From an uncultured Anaerolineae bacterium (GTDB lineage Bacteria; Chloroflexota; Anaerolineae; Anaerolineales; Villigracilaceae), in the NCBI GenBank assembly GCA_903854805.1, contig CAINXK010000437.1, positions 1-13,300 of the forward strand: DNA of 13,300 nucleotides, written 5' to 3'. Under the pieces are notes generated by a model that was given only the letters and a program-made list of their open reading frames with translations, had not been told where the DNA came from and made no database searches. Positions 5,600 through 11,922 of the stretch are shown here, in pieces. The translations under genes were made by a program, and so were the position numbers. The stretch's first letter is position 1, and each line of letters opens with the position of its first letter.

Positions 5600-6296
5600 T
5601 AGACATTATCGGCAATAAGCTTATGTGAATAACTGGAGTACCGGAGCGATAGAATCGACAGGATGTCGGCAATCTATTCTGAGATTATGTAAAGCGCAGG
5701 CCACCTTCATTGCAAGGTCAGAAAAGCCATCCTTTGTGTTGCGGAAGACATCCTTCACAATCCGACAGCGCTTGACACCAGAAATCGTATTTTCAACGAC
5801 CACACGTCCACCAGAAATAATTCCGTTCATCCATTGGTCAGCCGCGCTTAAGTCTTTGCCTTTTGGCTTTTTTTTGGCTGAAGAACATAGACACCTTCCA
5901 GTTATATCCTTGAAAGCCAGTATCTTGGCAAGACTGCTACACAAGACAGGCAGCAATCGATGGATCCATTCATTCGTTTGTGGTTGGCTCAATCCAAATT
6001 GCAGTCCGTGCATGGTCTGTAACGGGTAAGTTTTTTTGTAAACTAAAATGAAAAGAAGTTTATCTTCATCTGTTCGCAATTTCTCTTTCACCCCGCCTCC
6101 TTTTCGACGTTGCGTGGTTTTCCTTTGCGGTTCAGTCCTGGTTCAAACAGACCTGCAACCTTGATCTGAAAAACTGGCAAGATGATCTCAAATTCTGCCA
6201 ATGCCAATCCGGTTGCAGCAAGAAATTCTTTCGGCTTTTCTGTAAGGGTTTCGCAGCTTAAAATGGTCTAACTATACTATTACCGATAATGTCTAA
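5599..6296 (-). mobile_element. Internally deleted IS5-like element, 698 bp, with intact terminal inverted repeats
   Basis: The ends are exact 14-bp inverted repeats: TTAGACATTATCGG at 5599-5612 and CCGATAATGTCTAA at 6283-6296. The single transposase inside (minus strand) lacks its central catalytic part and has a frameshift, so the element cannot move by itself but could be moved by a related full-length transposase. The target duplication is short and ambiguous because the repeat ends in TTA/TAA; a TA duplication is possible. Full-length relatives would need roughly 300-350 bp more for the missing domain part. Confidence 0.8.
5621..6264 (-). pseudogene. IS5-family DDE transposase, frameshifted and internally deleted
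   Basis: The N-terminal part reads in one frame from about 6264 (ETLTEKPKEFLAATGLALAE and onward). It shifts frame near 6102-6112, apparently by one lost base, into a 156-codon stretch beginning at 6091. That stretch has the IS5-type helix-turn-helix region (LLFILVYKKTYPLQTMHGLQ, LSQPQTNEWIHRLLPVL). It then jumps through a non-family piece (KDITGRCLCSSA) directly to the C-terminal part KKKPKGKDLSAADQWMNG. The region holding the first two catalytic aspartates is missing, by an estimated 100-120 residues. The catalytic Glu is probably the one in VVVENTISGVKRCRI. Family assignment to DDE_Tnp_4 / IS5 is from recalled motif similarity. Confidence 0.85.
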
Positions 6297-6358
6297 TAAG
6301 TAAGATCCTGAACGCGCCTTCTCAAGCTGGTTATTTCAGATCTCTCGAATGGAGCCTC

Positions 6359-6628
6359 ATGTCGTACCCCAATCCAAAATTTACTGCAACAGAGCTTGTG
6401 CCCGAACAAACCTACCGTATCAGCCGGGCGTTCAAAGATTATGATGGGGTCTTCCATCCTGCCGGTGAGTATTGGCGTTTTGTAAAGAAAAACTTCCTGC
6501 CTTACGATGACGGATTGACGTTGTATATCGAAAAGGATGGGCAAGAATTATCATTTCGTCTGCAGTGGCGAACAGAATCTCAGGGCCAGTTAATCGACCA
6601 TTTTTCCGACTATGTAGAAAAAATATAA
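6359..6628 (+). CDS. DUF3601-type small protein, function unknown
   Basis: An 89-residue soluble protein with no signal peptide or membrane segment. The pattern TYRISRAFKDYDG (19-31), HPAGEYWRF (33-41), NFLPYDDGLTL (45-55) and LQWRTESQGQLIDHFSDYV (68-86) is what I recall for the DUF3601 family, short proteins of unknown role found in many bacteria. The start is ATG at 6359 with GGAG (6351-6354) only 4 nt away, a tight but usable spacing. The gene begins 62 nt after the right end of the IS5-like element, and a TATACT box inside that end (6273-6278) could drive it. It is followed by an imperfect inverted repeat. Confidence 0.72.
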   Translation: MSYPNPKFTATELVPEQTYRISRAFKDYDGVFHPAGEYWRFVKKNFLPYDDGLTLYIEKDGQELSFRLQWRTESQGQLIDHFSDYVEKI

Positions 6629-6637
6629 AAAAAACCG

Positions 6638-6680
6638 GCCCCCTTCCCAACCTTCCCCGCAAAAGTACCGGGAAAGGGGC
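6638..6680. repeat. Imperfect inverted repeat after the DUF3601 gene
   Basis: GCCCCCTTCCC (6638-6648) and GGGAAAGGGGC (6670-6680) pair with one mismatch across a 21-nt loop. No U-tract follows on the plus strand, but on the minus strand the hairpin runs into T-rich sequence (6620-6634). It may therefore terminate leftward transcription. Confidence 0.4.
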
Positions 6681-6684
6681 TTGC

Positions 6685-6858
6685 TATCATTTACAAATCT
6701 CGCAAATCAGCATTTTGATACGAGATCGGAAGAAAGCCGATGTTTTACGAAAATTCCTAAAAACGCTGGATTATGTAGAAACCATAGCCATCACAGCGTA
6801 CCGGCGCGGGGGTTCTCATTTGAATGAATTTGAGGCAATTCTTGGATTTCTAAAATAA
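6685..6858 (+). pseudogene. Small unassigned coding remnant
   Basis: The frame ends at TAA (6856-6858). Its last 50 codons look protein-like: ISILIRDRKKADVLRKFLKT then LDYVETIAI, an alternating strand-helix pattern like the start of short antitoxin-type proteins. There is no ATG start near this segment; the frame is open further upstream only because it crosses the DUF3601 gene and the inverted repeat. A TTG at 6715 is possible but has no ribosome binding site. Either the 5' end was lost or the frame is fortuitous. No toxin partner is seen. Confidence 0.28.
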
Positions 6859-7029
6859 CGAATAGCTGAACTGGTAAACATTCCAGCCAGATACCCTGAT
6901 TTCCCTGCCAGGCAAGGTATGTTTTCCACTGCTGATCGGTAAGTTTTTTGCGAGCACGGAACCTTTATACGCTCCATTGGCGAGGGCTTTCAATTGATGA
7001 ACCCTGCGCTGCCTGAGCCAGCCAAATAA

Positions 7030-7076
7030 AAAGCACCTCTGGTCTGGTTTTGTTCCAGGGAGGTGCTTTCTTTTTG
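7030..7076. terminator. Bidirectional terminator, mainly for the multicopper oxidase gene
   Basis: A 10-bp outer stem AAAGCACCTC (7030-7039) with GAGGTGCTTT (7060-7069) encloses an inner CTGG/CCAG stem. It has T-runs on both strands: CTTTTT at 7070-7075 on plus and TTTTTATTT on minus. It lies about 20 nt beyond the oxidase stop codon. The 170 bp to its left (6859-7029) hold no gene I can recognise. Confidence 0.85.
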
Positions 7077-7094
7077 GTGATCAGTTCAAACTGG

Positions 7095-9233
7095 CTAGGT
7101 CACGATCAACGGGCGCATCATATCGTGTTCTTCGTGATCCAGGATATGGCAATGCCAGACATACTCGTTGCCGCCGGTGCGCGGACTGGCGGGGACGGTG
7201 AAAGGTACCCTGGGCAGCCGGAATTTCATTATGACGGTGGTCACTTCTCCCGGGTGCATCAGGATGGTTTCTTTCCAACCCAGTTCGGTCGCATCGGGTC
7301 CTCGAACCGGGCCGGTGTAGGCCGGCACACCGTTGGTGTACTGCATCATGCCCGTAGTAGCATCTACGAACGACTGCCTTGCCAATACCTGGGCATTCAC
7401 CAGGTGGAAGTGGATCGGATGCGTATCCATCGTAAGGTTGGCGATCTGCCAGACTTCCACCTTGCCCGCGGTTGGAGTTTCGGTCGCCACATCGTCATAA
7501 GCGCGGGCATAATTGGTGCCATTATCCGGATTGCCAGGGTCAATATCGTAACCCATCGGCAGCGGAGCCGGTTGGTTGGTGCCAAGCAGTTGGGCCAGCC
7601 GGCCGAATTCGTCAAACACCTCATTCAGGGTTAATTTGCGGACGGGCACGCCCTTCGGAAGTTTCAGGACGCCCTTTACAATCGAAGAACCCAGCGGGAC
7701 CAGGAAAGGATCGATCCCAGAATTGGATGCCAACGCCAGCGACCGTTTCGGGGTGATCAACATGGGCAGATCGGCGTTACCGGTAATGCTTGCGGCAATA
7801 TCGAAGCGCATAATGTTGCGGGTATTAAACCCCCCGGTCAGATCGTTAAAGTCATTGGCATCGTCGCCGCCTGGGAAGGGCGCCGGGGCGTCATTATACA
7901 GGATGAAACTCTTCCCTTCAAAACCCTTGAAGTCGACGATCAGATCCCAGCGCACACCCGGGGCTGTCAGCAGCAGGCTGCCGCCCGGGAATTTATCGAT
8001 GGTCTGATTCGAGGGGACCTGCACGGGCCGGGCCAGGAAACCGCCTTCCGTGCCGATTATCAGAAAATCGGGACCTGGTTTTGTCAAATCAGGCTGCCCA
8101 GAACCAGGTGCGGTCTCTTCGTAAAGCTGCAGATTCAAGAAGCGCGCCTGGCAGGCATTCAGTATTCGCAGGCGGTAGCGACGTGGTTCCAGCCCGGCGA
8201 AGGGGTGCACCACACCGTTGACCAACATGGTGTTGCCGAACATTTCAGGAATTACAGAATTATTTATGTTATCTATGGTAAAAGGCATGCCATTGGGTCC
8301 AATATCCCAACTATCATAAGTATGCGGATACCACAGGCTGCCCGGGGTTGAAGCGCCCGTCCAGGTCGGATCCAAACCGAGCGTATTTTCATCGACAAAT
8401 ATCTTGTCCTGGAAAACAAGCGGGATCTCGCGACCACCATTTTCGATGAAATCTGGCAGCCCCAGCTTCCTCAAACTTGCTTCAAATGAATCCCGGATAA
8501 TATAGGCGGATGCGATGCCGGCGTACGCATTCAGACGCGTGATGCCAACTGCATGATCGTGATACCACATCATGCGCGCACTCTGATTATTGGGGTAATA
8601 GACCTCCGCCTGCCCAGGCAGCAAATTCTTATTGACTGTCTTATAGATATTAAGTGCGTCTTTTTGGGCACTGGTTCCATAGTTGCCAGCGCTATCGAAC
8701 CAGGCAAACGGTCCGCCGTCGCTGATCCAGGGGACTTCGCCACCATGCAAGTGAGTCGAAACCCGGTTATCGCCTAATTCGGCACCCATCACCGAAGTAT
8801 CCACCATCAGTGGGTGCGAATCAGGTTTCAAATTATTTTGAAACGTGATTTGAACCGGAGTGCCTTTCTTGGCAATAATAATCCCGCCCAGGTGTCTTTG
8901 TTCTATATTACCACCCAGGTTATTGCGCGAATGATAGCCGCGTAAGGTAGTAGGACCCAAAGTGGGGTGGATTTGATCTTTGTATTCGTTGATATCAATT
9001 GTGTAATGTTGAGCAGCGATGTCATCCCCTTTCCACAAGCGCTTCCCATCCGGTAGAGCGACCGGGATACCATTCAGATCCAATGGGTAAACGCCACGCA
9101 AAGGCTGGGTAAATTTGATATCCACAGATTGGCCAAGCGCCCTGGCGAGCGTATCGGGCCTGGATACTTTGGCTAACATTAAACTTGCGCTGGTCAGCGC
9201 TCCGAGCTTGATAAAATCGCGACGTGAAATCAC
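7095..9233 (-). CDS. Tat-exported multicopper oxidase (CotA / bilirubin oxidase-like)
   Basis: A 712-residue oxidase that would couple one-electron oxidation of a substrate (phenols, metal ions such as Cu(I) or Mn(II)) to reduction of O2 to water outside the cytoplasm. The N-terminus carries a twin-arginine signal, SRRDFIKLGA with Arg4-Arg5. All four copper-binding motifs are present: HLHG (161-164), WYHDH (223-227), HPIHFH (605-610) and HCHILDHEEHDMM (694-706). In the last motif, type 1 copper ligands are Cys695, His700 and axial Met705. The start is GTG at 9233-9231, with GGAGG 9 nt upstream and the Tat signal right behind it. It is longer than CotA-type enzymes (about 500 residues); the extra length lies between the first and third copper motifs. 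The physiological substrate is unknown. It is the only large intact gene of the putative island. Confidence 0.93.
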   Translation of the reverse strand: MISRRDFIKLGALTSASLMLAKVSRPDTLARALGQSVDIKFTQPLRGVYPLDLNGIPVALPDGKRLWKGDDIAAQHYTIDINEYKDQIHPTLGPTTLRGYHSRNNLGGNIEQRHLGGIIIAKKGTPVQITFQNNLKPDSHPLMVDTSVMGAELGDNRVSTHLHGGEVPWISDGGPFAWFDSAGNYGTSAQKDALNIYKTVNKNLLPGQAEVYYPNNQSARMMWYHDHAVGITRLNAYAGIASAYIIRDSFEASLRKLGLPDFIENGGREIPLVFQDKIFVDENTLGLDPTWTGASTPGSLWYPHTYDSWDIGPNGMPFTIDNINNSVIPEMFGNTMLVNGVVHPFAGLEPRRYRLRILNACQARFLNLQLYEETAPGSGQPDLTKPGPDFLIIGTEGGFLARPVQVPSNQTIDKFPGGSLLLTAPGVRWDLIVDFKGFEGKSFILYNDAPAPFPGGDDANDFNDLTGGFNTRNIMRFDIAASITGNADLPMLITPKRSLALASNSGIDPFLVPLGSSIVKGVLKLPKGVPVRKLTLNEVFDEFGRLAQLLGTNQPAPLPMGYDIDPGNPDNGTNYARAYDDVATETPTAGKVEVWQIANLTMDTHPIHFHLVNAQVLARQSFVDATTGMMQYTNGVPAYTGPVRGPDATELGWKETILMHPGEVTTVIMKFRLPRVPFTVPASPRTGGNEYVWHCHILDHEEHDMMRPLIVT

Positions 9234-9277
9234 AGTGTATTTCCTCCAATTTTTACTCTAAAATTACTTTCAAATTA

Positions 9278-9283
9278 ATTATA
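9278..9283 (-). promoter_or_regulatory. Candidate -10 box of the multicopper oxidase gene
   Basis: TATAAT on the minus strand lies 44 nt before the GTG start, in very AT-rich DNA. No good -35 hexamer is seen at the right spacing. No CueR- or CsoR-type operator palindrome is evident. Confidence 0.35.
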
Positions 9284-9363
9284 AAATAATATTTTTATCA
9301 GTTTACATCGAACCTGATCTGCTGAAATCAGTATAAAACACGAGTTTTTTTAAATATGACATC

Positions 9364-9477
9364 CGTAGAAACTACGAGGTGAAGTTCTTATGCGAGGTTG
9401 GTGAATAAAGCGCGCAGAAATTCGAAGCGGGGATACTGGAACTACCCCGCTCAAAGCCACTTTTTGGCCTGGCTTTG
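9364..9477. other. Cluster of three perfect hairpins, possible structured RNA
   Basis: In order: CGTAG-AAA-CTACG (9364-9376), AGCGGGG/CCCCGCT with a 12-nt loop (9426-9451), and directly adjoining it CAAAGCCA/TGGCTTTG with a 10-nt loop (9452-9477). The region from 9250 to 9605 has no gene. It lies upstream of the oxidase (which reads leftward) and of the broken IS4-like transposase (which reads rightward). It could be a leader RNA, an IS end or remnant structure; the strand is unknown. Confidence 0.4.
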
Positions 9478-9605
9478 TCACGATCCGTTTTTACTTTGAC
9501 AGGTTGGGATGGATTAAACCCTGAGCCCCTTACAGAATTAATTATTGCTGCTAACGCAGGGTCGCTCCATAATTTGGATAGGTGAAATCCAAAGGATGCT
9601 TAACC

Positions 9606-10000
9606 ATGAACAGCAGCGAAGAATTGTATGGTCGTTTGATAGGAGCGTTGAGCACCCTGGTAAGCCCAAGAAATATTGCTGAAATAAGGAACTGGATTTG
9701 AATTGTGGTAGGGATATTGCAATCCGAATCGATAGCTCTGAGCAAAATAGCCACACATGTCCCAGGAGAAACCCAGGCAGAGTTACGATGATACGGCGCT
9801 GGTTGATGAATTTTCATGTAGATGTTTGGAGTTTTTATAAACCGGTACTGGAGCATGCGTTGAAAGATTGGCAAAACGATGTCGCCAACATTATTCTGGG
9901 CGGAGTAATGGTTAACGGAGACCGGTGGCAAATTCTGCGTTTGTCGTTACCCCATGGGCAGCGCGCCATTCTGTTAGGCTGGTGGTTATGCCAGGGGCTG
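9606..10000 (+). pseudogene. IS4-like transposase remnant, multiply broken and 3' truncated
   Basis: It starts at ATG 9606 (MNSSEELYGRLIGALSTLVS and onward), meets an in-frame TGA at 9699-9701, and continues in the same frame (VVGILQSESIALSKIATHVP) to a second stop at 9789-9791. It resumes in another frame (RRWLMNFHVDVWSFYKPVLE, then VMVNGDRWQILRLSLPHG) and shifts once more near 9976-9984 into VVMPGAG. Joined, it resembles the N-terminal half of IS4-type DDE transposases up to just past the first catalytic position. The expected Asp of the ILDG motif is Gly here (ILGGVMV). The sequence breaks off at the tRNA-like repeat at 10001. Family naming is from recalled motif patterns. Confidence 0.65.
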
Positions 10001-10050
10001 GGTCAGGAGTTCGAGTCCCCGCGCAGCGGCGCCACTCCGACTGGATACCT
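10001..10050 (+). repeat. Degenerate copy of the tRNA-Val 3' end (candidate island attachment site)
   Basis: Bases 10001-10019 match tRNA-Val 5179-5197 (variable loop to T arm) at 18 of 19 positions. After a divergent, 5-nt longer segment, 10034-10050 matches 5207-5223 at 15 of 17. The second block lies outside the tRNA, in its terminator region. No 5' tRNA half is present and the T stem would not pair fully, so this is not a functional tRNA. It abuts the rsmG stop codon (10050-10052). Confidence 0.72.
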
Positions 10051-10760
10051 CATAATGGCTTTTTAGCCGGCAGACCCGCTTTCCGCGGGTAACCCGGCGG
10101 GGTGGCAGCCACCTTATCAATGATGACCAGGAAGCGCTCATCTGCTACCCCAGGCAGCTCCACCTTGACCAACTGGCGCATGCGTCCGCCCAACATTTTT
10201 AGTGCCTTCTCGGCTGCGTTAACTTCCACCGGACCGCTCTCACCCTTCTGGGCCAGCACTCCGCCACCCAACCTGACCAGCGGCAGCAGGTACTCCGCCA
10301 GCACAGGCATGGCAGCCACCGCGCGGGCCACAGCCCAATCATACTTCTGACGATGTGCCGGGTTCTGGCCTACATCTTCCGCCCGCTCGGACAGAACCTC
10401 CACATTTTCCAGTTCCAGGACCTGAACCATGTGCGTGCAAAAATTAGCCTTCTTACCCACCGATTCAACCAGGGTCAACTTCAAACCCGGGTAAAGCAGC
10501 TTCAATACAATCCCAGGAAACCCGGCGCCCGTGCCAACATCAATCAACCGGCGCGGAATCTGCTCCTTCCAGGCCAGGCTGCACGAAAGCGAATCGAGAA
10601 AGTGTTTGGCACGAATACCTTCCACATCCCGGATGGCGGTCAGGTTGAATTTTTCATTCCATTCCAACAGCTCGCGCTCATAAATTACCAGCTGTGCCAT
10701 CTGCCGTGACGAAAGTGTCAGTCCAAATAAATGCTGGGCGTCATGCAATAATTTATCCAT
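10050..10760 (-). CDS. rsmG: 16S rRNA (guanine-N7) methyltransferase RsmG
   Basis: A 236-residue S-adenosylmethionine-dependent enzyme, known in Escherichia coli to methylate N7 of G527 in 16S rRNA within the streptomycin-sensitive region. The family signatures are all present: WNEKFNLTAI (34-43), HFLDSL (53-58), the SAM-binding loop DVGTGAGFPG (74-83), and VARAVA (144-149). The end GYPRKAGLPAKKPL is the normal family C-terminus, so the gene is complete although it ends exactly at the island boundary. No Shine-Dalgarno sequence is properly spaced; a TATAAT box lies 7 nt before ATG, suggesting a leaderless mRNA. It stands alone, away from the gidA/parAB genes often next to it. Confidence 0.96.
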   Translation of the reverse strand: MDKLLHDAQHLFGLTLSSRQMAQLVIYERELLEWNEKFNLTAIRDVEGIRAKHFLDSLSCSLAWKEQIPRRLIDVGTGAGFPGIVLKLLYPGLKLTLVESVGKKANFCTHMVQVLELENVEVLSERAEDVGQNPAHRQKYDWAVARAVAAMPVLAEYLLPLVRLGGGVLAQKGESGPVEVNAAEKALKMLGGRMRQLVKVELPGVADERFLVIIDKVAATPPGYPRKAGLPAKKPL

Positions 10761-10767
10761 CCCTAAA

Positions 10768-10773
10768 ATTATA
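10768..10773 (-). promoter_or_regulatory. -10 box of rsmG, leaderless type
   Basis: The minus strand reads GGTATAAT, then 7 nt (TTTAGGG), then the ATG at 10760. Expected initiation falls at or beside the start codon. The -35 position lies in the terminator hairpin of the upstream gene and shows no consensus match. Confidence 0.6.
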
Positions 10774-10786
10774 CCTGTAAAACCAA

Positions 10787-10815
10787 CGTCCCCCTCCTGG
10801 ATCTGGAGAGGGACG
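10787..10815 (-). terminator. Terminator of the DUF4349 lipoprotein gene
   Basis: On the minus strand an 11-bp stem with one mismatch (CGTCCCTCTCC paired with GGAGGGGGACG) has a 7-nt loop and is followed by TTGGTTTT. It lies 21 nt after the stop codon and just before the rsmG promoter. Confidence 0.7.
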
Positions 10816-10836
10816 CGTGGCGACTTCAGTAATCTG

Positions 10837-11808
10837 TTATTCCACTTTGGCAGCTGGAGCAGGTGGAACAGCCAGCTTGCGTGGGAAAACCTTGCGCCAG
10901 AACCAGCGCAGCAGACGCCACAGCAGCGCCAGCAAAACGATCAGAATGGCTGCCACTGGCAGGATGTAAATCACCAGCCAGATCATGAAAGTCGCAAAAT
11001 TCTGGAAGAAATCGATCAGAGCCTGGGCAGCATCGCGCGCCACGCCTTGCGGGTGCCAGCCAGCGATCACGATCGGCTGTGCAGATTCTTCGGCAATCAG
11101 GCGCACGCTGATGGCCGAAAGCGCGGCGGCTTGCTCGTAGTAATTGATTTGACCCTTCAAAACTTCAACCTCACTCTGGACCTGGGTCAGCTGGTTGAAG
11201 ACCATCAGGGTCTCATCAGCTTTTTGTGTAGTTTGCATTATCTCGTAAAGTTTATCCGCCGCAGCTTGTTTGGCCCGCAACTGTGATTGCAGGTCCACAT
11301 ATTGATCGGTCACATCCTGGCCGGAACGATTTTCGCTTTGGACCTCAACCACATTGGCCTTGATCTCACTCAGGGCAGTATCCAGATCCTTGGCCGGCAC
11401 CCGGATGGCAATCGTACCTTCTGGCACCTTCAGGTTGGCACCCACGTTGAGCATATTCATATTCGATGAAACCACAAAGCCGCCCAAGCGTCGGGCAAGC
11501 GCTCCGATTTCAGCCATTTTAGCCTGCGGGTCCTTGACCACGATTGCCAGGTCGGCATTCTGGATCACAATGCGCTCCTGGGCGGATTTCACATTCGCAT
11601 ATTGAGCATTGGAAACCGTGACCGAGTCTGCGGACAGATTGGGCTGAGGGGCCTCAGGAGCACCTACACTTTTCTGCAGATCAACTGTACCGCCGCCGCC
11701 CACTGCCGGAGCCATTGAAATGGAAGGCAATTCGTTCGCGGCCATCGGTGCGCCACAGGCAGTCAATAACAGACCAGCCATGATCAGAATGAAAAAGATA
11801 CGCTTCAT
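10837..11808 (-). CDS. DUF4349 domain-containing lipoprotein
   Basis: A 323-residue envelope protein of unknown function. The signal peptide (1-17) ends in lipobox LTAC with Cys18. A low-complexity segment (about 20-75) follows, then the DUF4349 domain from about residue 76 (QERIVIQNADLAIVVKDP) to 300. It holds a predicted coiled coil (about 168-225: QYVDLQSQLRAKQAAADKL onward) and a C-terminal membrane helix (about 273-301) with a basic, Pro-rich cytoplasmic tail. A lipid anchor plus a C-terminal helix is the family's usual layout. The frame is open from 11916, but the ATG at 11808 is chosen because GAGGAG lies 6 nt upstream and the signal peptide begins there. It has its own terminator. Confidence 0.88.
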   Translation of the reverse strand: MKRIFFILIMAGLLLTACGAPMAANELPSISMAPAVGGGGTVDLQKSVGAPEAPQPNLSADSVTVSNAQYANVKSAQERIVIQNADLAIVVKDPQAKMAEIGALARRLGGFVVSSNMNMLNVGANLKVPEGTIAIRVPAKDLDTALSEIKANVVEVQSENRSGQDVTDQYVDLQSQLRAKQAAADKLYEIMQTTQKADETLMVFNQLTQVQSEVEVLKGQINYYEQAAALSAISVRLIAEESAQPIVIAGWHPQGVARDAAQALIDFFQNFATFMIWLVIYILPVAAILIVLLALLWRLLRWFWRKVFPRKLAVPPAPAAKVE

Positions 11809-11884
11809 AAGATTCTCCTCACTTGAATAAAAAAACTGGTGATTTCTATTCATTAGACGCGCAAAGATAACCAAAAGTTCCAAT

Positions 11885-11910
11885 AAAAAAGGGCGCAACT
11901 TTCTGCGCCC
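11885..11910 (-). terminator. Terminator of the coaBC-metallophosphoesterase unit
   Basis: On the minus strand GGGCGCA/TGCGCCC form a 7-bp GC-rich stem with a 6-nt loop followed by TTTTTT, starting 12 nt after the phosphoesterase stop codon. Confidence 0.9.
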
Positions 11911-11922
11911 CATCAAATCTAA

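Larger units (their letters stand above)
5208..10050. mobile_element. Putative decayed genomic island inserted at tRNA-Val
   Basis: The stretch lies between an intact tRNA-Val and a same-orientation, degenerate copy of its 3' end (5179-5223 against 10001-10050). It contains two broken transposases of different families, coding remnants and one large intact cargo gene (multicopper oxidase), and is more AT-rich than either flank, especially 5239-5600. No integrase gene or fragment is recognisable, so the integration mechanism is inferred from the boundary repeats only. A simple segmental duplication of the tRNA end followed by IS insertions is the alternative. Confidence 0.42.

Noticed and set aside
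6565..6684. Upstream part of the 97-codon frame ending at 6858
   Set aside because: It overlaps the DUF3601 gene in another frame and passes through an inverted repeat, and it has no ribosome binding site.
9551..9931. 126-codon open frame on the minus strand
   Set aside because: It lies antisense to the transposase remnant, whose plus-strand translation is clearly protein-like; no start signal or domain is seen on the minus strand.
9961..10034. A second complete tRNA gene
   Set aside because: There is no matching 5' acceptor strand, D arm or 7-nt anticodon loop, and the T stem has mismatches; only the 3' part resembles a tRNA.
9698..10066. 122-codon open frame on the plus strand
   Set aside because: It is one frame of the broken IS4-like transposase followed by the tRNA-like repeat; it has no ribosome binding site and its C-terminal part is tRNA sequence.
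11809..11916. N-terminal extension of the DUF4349 lipoprotein
   Set aside because: It would bury the signal peptide and lipobox; the ATG at 11808 has GAGGAG at ideal spacing.
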